64,000 nt of DNA from Hyunsoonleella pacifica (lineage in GTDB: Bacteria; Bacteroidota; Bacteroidia; Flavobacteriales; Flavobacteriaceae): contig NZ_SIRS01000004.1 of NCBI RefSeq assembly GCF_004310335.1, forward strand, positions 519,493 to 583,492, written 5' to 3'. The position numbers were made by a program, and so were the translations under genes. The notes under the pieces were generated by a model. That model was not told the DNA's origin. It saw nothing but the letters and a program-made list of their open reading frames with translations, and made no database searches. Within the stretch, counting starts at the first letter, position 1. Each line of letters starts with the position of its first letter. Below, piece after piece: positions 60,684 to 64,000 of the stretch.

Positions 60684-61346
60684 ATGTCTACTTACAATGT
60701 ATCCCCTTTAAATAAAGTAAAACGAGGACCTAATAGAGCAATGTATGATGTTGAAGAAATTAATAAAATAATAGACTCTGGATTCATTGCCCATGTTGCT
60801 TATAATTACAACGGAAAAGCTATATGCATACCAATGGCATACGGAAGAATTGAAAATAAAATATATCTTCATGGTTCTCTTAAAAACAGAATGCTACTTG
60901 CTCTTTTAGAAGCAAGAGAAGCTACCTTAACCATAATGCATTTAGATGGTTTAGTATTGGCACGTTCGGGATTTCATCATTCTGTAAATTACAGATCAGT
61001 AACCCTATTTGCCTCCGTACAAAAAATTGATAATGCTAAAACAAAGGAAGTAGCTTTAAAATGTGTAATGGACTATATGATCCCAAACAGATGGGATAGC
61101 TTACGTACTATGAATACTAAAGAGTTTAATAGCACATTAGTTCTAGAGCTTGAAATACAAACAGCATCTGCCAAAGTTAGAGCTGAAGGTGTTAATGATG
61201 AAAAAATGGATCTTGAACTTCCTATTTGGGCAGGTATTATCCCTATAAAACAAATAGCGGAAGCTCCAATAAACGATGCACTTTTAGCAGAGGATGTAGA
61301 TATGCCACAACATATTACTAATTATTATACAACCCATAAACCTTAA
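60684..61346 (+). CDS. Pyridoxamine 5'-phosphate oxidase-like FMN-binding protein
   Basis: A 220-residue split-barrel protein. It has the segment VKRGPNRAMYD, GFIAHVAYNYNGKAICIPMA near residue 33, YLHGSLKNRMLLALLE near 62 and VNYRSVTLFASVQKI near 106, all typical of the group of FMN- or heme-binding proteins near PNPOx. It lacks the C-terminal PNPOx catalytic region, so it is probably not the vitamin B6 oxidase. It is divergent from the MocR regulator and four bases from a DinB gene. This could be a small detoxification or flavin-dependent reductase unit. Confidence 0.83.
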   Translation: MSTYNVSPLNKVKRGPNRAMYDVEEINKIIDSGFIAHVAYNYNGKAICIPMAYGRIENKIYLHGSLKNRMLLALLEAREATLTIMHLDGLVLARSGFHHSVNYRSVTLFASVQKIDNAKTKEVALKCVMDYMIPNRWDSLRTMNTKEFNSTLVLELEIQTASAKVRAEGVNDEKMDLELPIWAGIIPIKQIAEAPINDALLAEDVDMPQHITNYYTTHKP

Positions 61347-61350
61347 ATTA

Positions 61351-61860
61351 ATGCAAGTAAAAGATTTAAAATTTATACCAAAATTTTACGATAGATATAT
61401 CAATCTTGTTGATAATGATATTGACCTATTAAGCGGATTAAAAGATAATATCTCACTTTTTGATAACTACAAAGAAGCTTTAATTGAACACCAAAACTTA
61501 CGCTACCAAGCTGAAAAGTGGACACCAAAAGAACTATTACAGCACGTTATAGATACAGAACGTATTTTTTGTTACCGTGTGCTGGCTATTTCAAGAAGTG
61601 AGCCTAAAAACATTATGGGGTTTGATGAAAACCAATATGCAAAAAACTCTAGAGCAAACAGTCGTACCATTGATAGTTTACTTAATGAATTTCGGTTAGT
61701 AAGACAAGCCACAATAGCGCTGTTTGAAAGTTTAGATGCATCTACATTACATCTAACAGGTATATGCTCAAACATCAAGATTAGTTCAGGTGCTTATGGA
61801 TTTATAATGATAGGACATACCATACATCATCTAAATATTTTAAAGCAACGTTACTTTTAA
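61351..61860 (+). CDS. DinB-family protein
   Basis: A 169-residue soluble protein with the DinB/YfiT four-helix bundle. The metal-binding His of the family are in LLQHVIDTERIFCYRVL near residue 53 and IGHTIHHLNILKQRY near the end. RWTPK-type start is seen as EKWTPKELL. Some members are thiol transferases (BST/mycothiol types); the substrate cannot be told. It is cotranscribed with the FMN-binding protein under MocR control. Confidence 0.85.
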   Translation: MQVKDLKFIPKFYDRYINLVDNDIDLLSGLKDNISLFDNYKEALIEHQNLRYQAEKWTPKELLQHVIDTERIFCYRVLAISRSEPKNIMGFDENQYAKNSRANSRTIDSLLNEFRLVRQATIALFESLDASTLHLTGICSNIKISSGAYGFIMIGHTIHHLNILKQRYF

Positions 61861-61905
61861 AAACACCCAAAATAATAAATGAAATAATTGTATCAATTTA
61901 AGTTG

Positions 61906-61913
61906 TATTTTTG
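61906..61913 (+). promoter_or_regulatory. Predicted -7 promoter element of fabD-lspA
   Basis: TATTTTTG matches TAnnTTTG, 20 bases before the fabD start. Confidence 0.5.
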
Positions 61914-61933
61914 CGGCTATTATTTGATAAATT

Positions 61934-62827
61934 ATGAAAGCATATATATTTCCAGGTCAAGGTGCCCAATTTTCTGGAATGGGATTAGACCTTTATGAAA
62001 ACTCATCTCTTGCTCAAGAATTATTTGAACAAGCTAATGATATTCTTGGTTTTTCTATTACTGATATTATGTTTGAGGGAACAGCCGAAGACCTAAAAGA
62101 AACAAAAGTTACACAGCCTGCCATATTTTTACATTCAGTAATTCTTGCAAAAACACTAGACGAAAACTTTAAACCTGACATGGTTGCTGGGCATTCTCTA
62201 GGAGAGTTTTCTGCACTGGTAGCCAATGGCACATTAAATTTTGAAGATGGACTTAAACTAGTTTCACAGCGCGCAATAGCAATGCAAAAAGCTTGTGAAT
62301 TGCAACCAAGTACTATGGCTGCTGTTTTAGGTTTAGATGACGATATTGTTGAAAAAGTATGCGCTACTACAGAAGGCGTTGTTGTAGCAGCTAACTATAA
62401 TTGCCCAGGGCAATTGGTAATTTCTGGAGAAATAGAGGCTATCAATAAAGCCTGTGAAACTTTAAAAGAAGAAGGTGCTCGTCGTGCACTGGTTTTACCT
62501 GTAGGAGGTGCATTTCATTCTCCCTTAATGGAACCTGCTCGAGAGGAACTTGCTTCTGCCATTGAAAACACAACCTTTTCTACACCAAGTTGCCACATTT
62601 ATCAAAATGTAACTGCAAGTGCAGTAAGTAATGAAAATGAAATTAAAACGAATCTAATTTCTCAGCTTACAGCTCCTGTACGTTGGACACAGTCTGTCCA
62701 ACAAATGATTGCTGATGGCGCTACTTTATTCACTGAAGTGGGTCCTGGCAAGGTACTTCAAGGGTTAGTTAAAAAAATAAACAGAGAAACTCAAACAGCA
62801 TCTGCAACTTTAGAAGCTATTTCTTAG
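61934..62827 (+). CDS. fabD: Malonyl-CoA:ACP transacylase FabD
   Basis: A 297-residue enzyme loading malonate onto acyl carrier protein for fatty acid synthesis. It starts YIFPGQGAQFSGMG, has TQPAIFLHSVIL, the catalytic serine in AGHSLGEFSALVA near residue 91, the catalytic His in GGAFHSPLMEPA near 194 and FTEVGPGKVLQGL at the end. Length is normal. It abuts lspA with no gap, though the two act in different pathways. It could use the carrier protein modified by the transferase at 3473-4099. Confidence 0.96.
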   Translation: MKAYIFPGQGAQFSGMGLDLYENSSLAQELFEQANDILGFSITDIMFEGTAEDLKETKVTQPAIFLHSVILAKTLDENFKPDMVAGHSLGEFSALVANGTLNFEDGLKLVSQRAIAMQKACELQPSTMAAVLGLDDDIVEKVCATTEGVVVAANYNCPGQLVISGEIEAINKACETLKEEGARRALVLPVGGAFHSPLMEPAREELASAIENTTFSTPSCHIYQNVTASAVSNENEIKTNLISQLTAPVRWTQSVQQMIADGATLFTEVGPGKVLQGLVKKINRETQTASATLEAIS

Positions 62828-63340
62828 ATGAAATTTACACGTCGTACCGCATATATATTTATTACTATTGTTTTAACCATTGCCATTGATCAAATTTCAA
62901 AGGTTTTAGTTGTAAATAATATTGAAGAGAGAACGAACACATCTTACGGGGAAACTATTTCTCTTATTGGAGACTACTTCACAATGATGCATGTAAAAAA
63001 TCAAGGCGCTTTTTTAGGTATGGGTAGTGAATTAAACGGTTCATTAAAAGTTTTTTTATTACTTGTTTTGCCAGTAATCGTCTTAGCTTTTGTTTTAAGG
63101 CACATTATTAAAGATAAATCACTTGACAACTGGTCTCTTTTCGCTTTTTCAAGTATAATAGGGGGTGGTATTGCCAATGTTTATGACCGATTCGCTTATG
63201 GAGAAGTTACCGATTTTCTCTACATACACATCACGGATACTATTAGAACAGGTATTTTTAATTTAGCCGATTTATCAGTAACTACCGGAATGATGATTTT
63301 AGTAGTAATGATGTTGAAAAAGAAGAAAAAAGTTAATTAA
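62828..63340 (+). CDS. lspA: Lipoprotein signal peptidase LspA
   Basis: A 170-residue inner-membrane aspartyl peptidase that removes signal peptides of diacylated prolipoproteins. Four hydrophobic segments are seen (about 7-24, 76-94, 103-122 and 142-163). Catalytic motifs are VKNQGAFLGMG near residue 56, GGGIANVYDRFAYGEVTDF near 113 with the first Asp, and NLADLSVTTGMMIL with the second. It should process the many lipoproteins in this window (for example GldD, the phytase and the MbnP/MbnH pair). It starts on the base after the fabD stop. Confidence 0.96.
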   Translation: MKFTRRTAYIFITIVLTIAIDQISKVLVVNNIEERTNTSYGETISLIGDYFTMMHVKNQGAFLGMGSELNGSLKVFLLLVLPVIVLAFVLRHIIKDKSLDNWSLFAFSSIIGGGIANVYDRFAYGEVTDFLYIHITDTIRTGIFNLADLSVTTGMMILVVMMLKKKKKVN

Positions 63341-63361
63341 CAGAAATAGTTAAAATAAAAA

Positions 63362-63391
63362 ACCTGAAATTAATGATCATTAATTTCAGGT
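63362..63391. terminator. Strong bidirectional terminator
   Basis: Two exact 15-base inverted arms (starting ACCTGAAATTAATG) form a long hairpin, with a T run on the reverse strand from 63361 down. It lies between lspA and the convergent surface protein gene and suits the latter best. Confidence 0.85.
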
Positions 63392-63419
63392 CTCTTATTG
63401 TCTAGTTTAATAAGTTAAT

Positions 63420-64000
63420 TTAAGGGATAATTACAGTAATATTTTCGCCGGTGCCATAACTCCCATCTGAAGAATGGATAACTGTTTCATCGAAAGTTAA
63501 TGAATATGCTCCTGCTCCATCCTCAAAGGCATCAAATATCGAAAACGTATATGTTCCTGAAACAAGGCAAATGTTTCTTGTAATACCACCTTCTAATCCA
63601 TCATAAGCACCAAATCCTGCTGGAGTTAAGCTTTCAAAAACAGTATTTCCTCCAGCGTCTACTATTCTCCAATAGATTTCCTCTGGCCAGTTATCAAAAA
63701 TTATATCTAAAATAAGCTCAGGGTTAGGACAAACTTGTTTTAAGTTAATCTGCATAGTAGCACCAATTTGTAAGCCTTCTTGAGACACAAAATCTAAAGC
63801 TAAAATATCCTCGCCAGATGGATTAACATTAGGCCCTACAATATCAAGGTTAAAAGTTCCTAAATTAGAATTAGCAGGTACTGTAACTGAAGTTGGAACT
63901 GAGTATGCCGAGGCATCAGCAGTAGTAGCATCAGCATTTACAACAATATTAAAAGTGCGGCTAGCACTACTCGTATTTGAAGTAGCTACTTTTATCTCTT
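63420..64000 (-). CDS. C-terminal part of a large secreted or surface protein (cut by window edge)
   Basis: The reverse strand is open from the window edge to the stop at 63420, giving about 193 residues without a start. It begins in a Calx-beta-like or DUF4843-like repeat (SSASRTFNIVVNADATTADA, then YSVPTSVTVPANSNLG). It continues with LKQVCPNPELILDIIFDNWP, VFESLTPAGFGAYDGLEGGI and SGTYTFSIFDAFEDGAGAYS, a beta-sandwich style of Bacteroidota surface proteins. No T9SS sorting domain is at the C-terminus. The family is not named. Confidence 0.7.
   Translation of the reverse strand, partial: EIKVATSNTSSASRTFNIVVNADATTADASAYSVPTSVTVPANSNLGTFNLDIVGPNVNPSGEDILALDFVSQEGLQIGATMQINLKQVCPNPELILDIIFDNWPEEIYWRIVDAGGNTVFESLTPAGFGAYDGLEGGITRNICLVSGTYTFSIFDAFEDGAGAYSLTFDETVIHSSDGSYGTGENITVIIP

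Overview
The window is a gene-dense, AT-rich stretch of a chromosome from a member of the Bacteroidota, almost certainly a Flavobacteriaceae-type organism. The evidence is the gliding genes gldE and gldD beside ssb and mutY, a secreted metalloprotease with a type IX secretion C-terminal domain, the SdhC-A-B order, many TonB/outer-membrane and lipoprotein genes, -7 promoter elements of the Bacteroidota type TAnnTTTG (several with a TTTG about 20 bases upstream), and A-rich start regions without Shine-Dalgarno sequences. No rRNA, tRNA, insertion sequence, integrase, prophage or CRISPR array was seen. Most of the window looks like core chromosome with a few lineage-specific islands.

Layout. 1-4.1 kb: the first gene (thiS, cut by the window edge) of a thiamine operon behind a TPP riboswitch, then arfB-DUF4301 and GGGP synthase-phosphopantetheinyl transferase, both pairs overlapping by one base. 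4.1-7.7 kb: ahcY with a possible pseudoknot leader, an aldo/keto reductase (tas) and a secreted hypothetical. 7.7-12.1 kb: two copies of a structured repeat resembling the Flavo-1 RNA family, RNase G, a 30-residue basic protein, HU, mutY and a small membrane/BamE-like pair. 12.2-17.8 kb: ssb-gldE-gldD, a metal-binding lipoprotein, an EamA transporter, DUF4199, and rplU-rpmA, where L21 carries a C-terminal helix-hairpin-helix domain. 18-26.4 kb: a TonB receptor-phytase pair, small unknowns, a two-gene unit of an NlpC/P60-like lipoprotein and a caspase-like exported protein, OmpA and exonuclease III. 26.6-37 kb: a large outer-membrane protein, sdhCAB, the T9SS metalloprotease and aminopeptidase P. 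37-42.9 kb: aspartokinase with a divergent ACT-like protein, a BrnQ carrier, an alpha/beta hydrolase, two small zinc-ribbon proteins and thiL. 43-48.3 kb: four lipoprotein genes ending in an MbnP/MbnH pair, followed by two more of the small zinc-ribbon proteins. 48.4-57.5 kb: the SUF iron-sulfur operon with embedded unknowns (a lipoprotein, a META-domain protein, DUF2480, DUF3078). 57.6-64 kb: a CBM48-like protein, a membrane-anchored DHFR fusion, a MocR regulator divergent from an FMN-binding protein and DinB gene, fabD-lspA, and the end of a large surface protein cut by the window.

How the genes work together. The SUF genes supply Fe-S clusters that SdhB and MutY in this window need. The TonB receptor and lipoprotein phytase form a plausible phytate or inositol-phosphate uptake unit. 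The MbnP/MbnH pair with two propeller-like lipoproteins forms a surface module in which the di-heme enzyme probably modifies its lipoprotein partner. The most interesting items for follow-up are the ahcY leader, the structured repeats, the cysteine-peptidase/caspase-like pair, the four-member zinc-ribbon family (one copy sits in a duplicated segment that kept the tail of a neighbouring gene), and the domain fusions L21-HhH and 2TM-DHFR. Function calls come from recognising motifs by eye; no database search was run.
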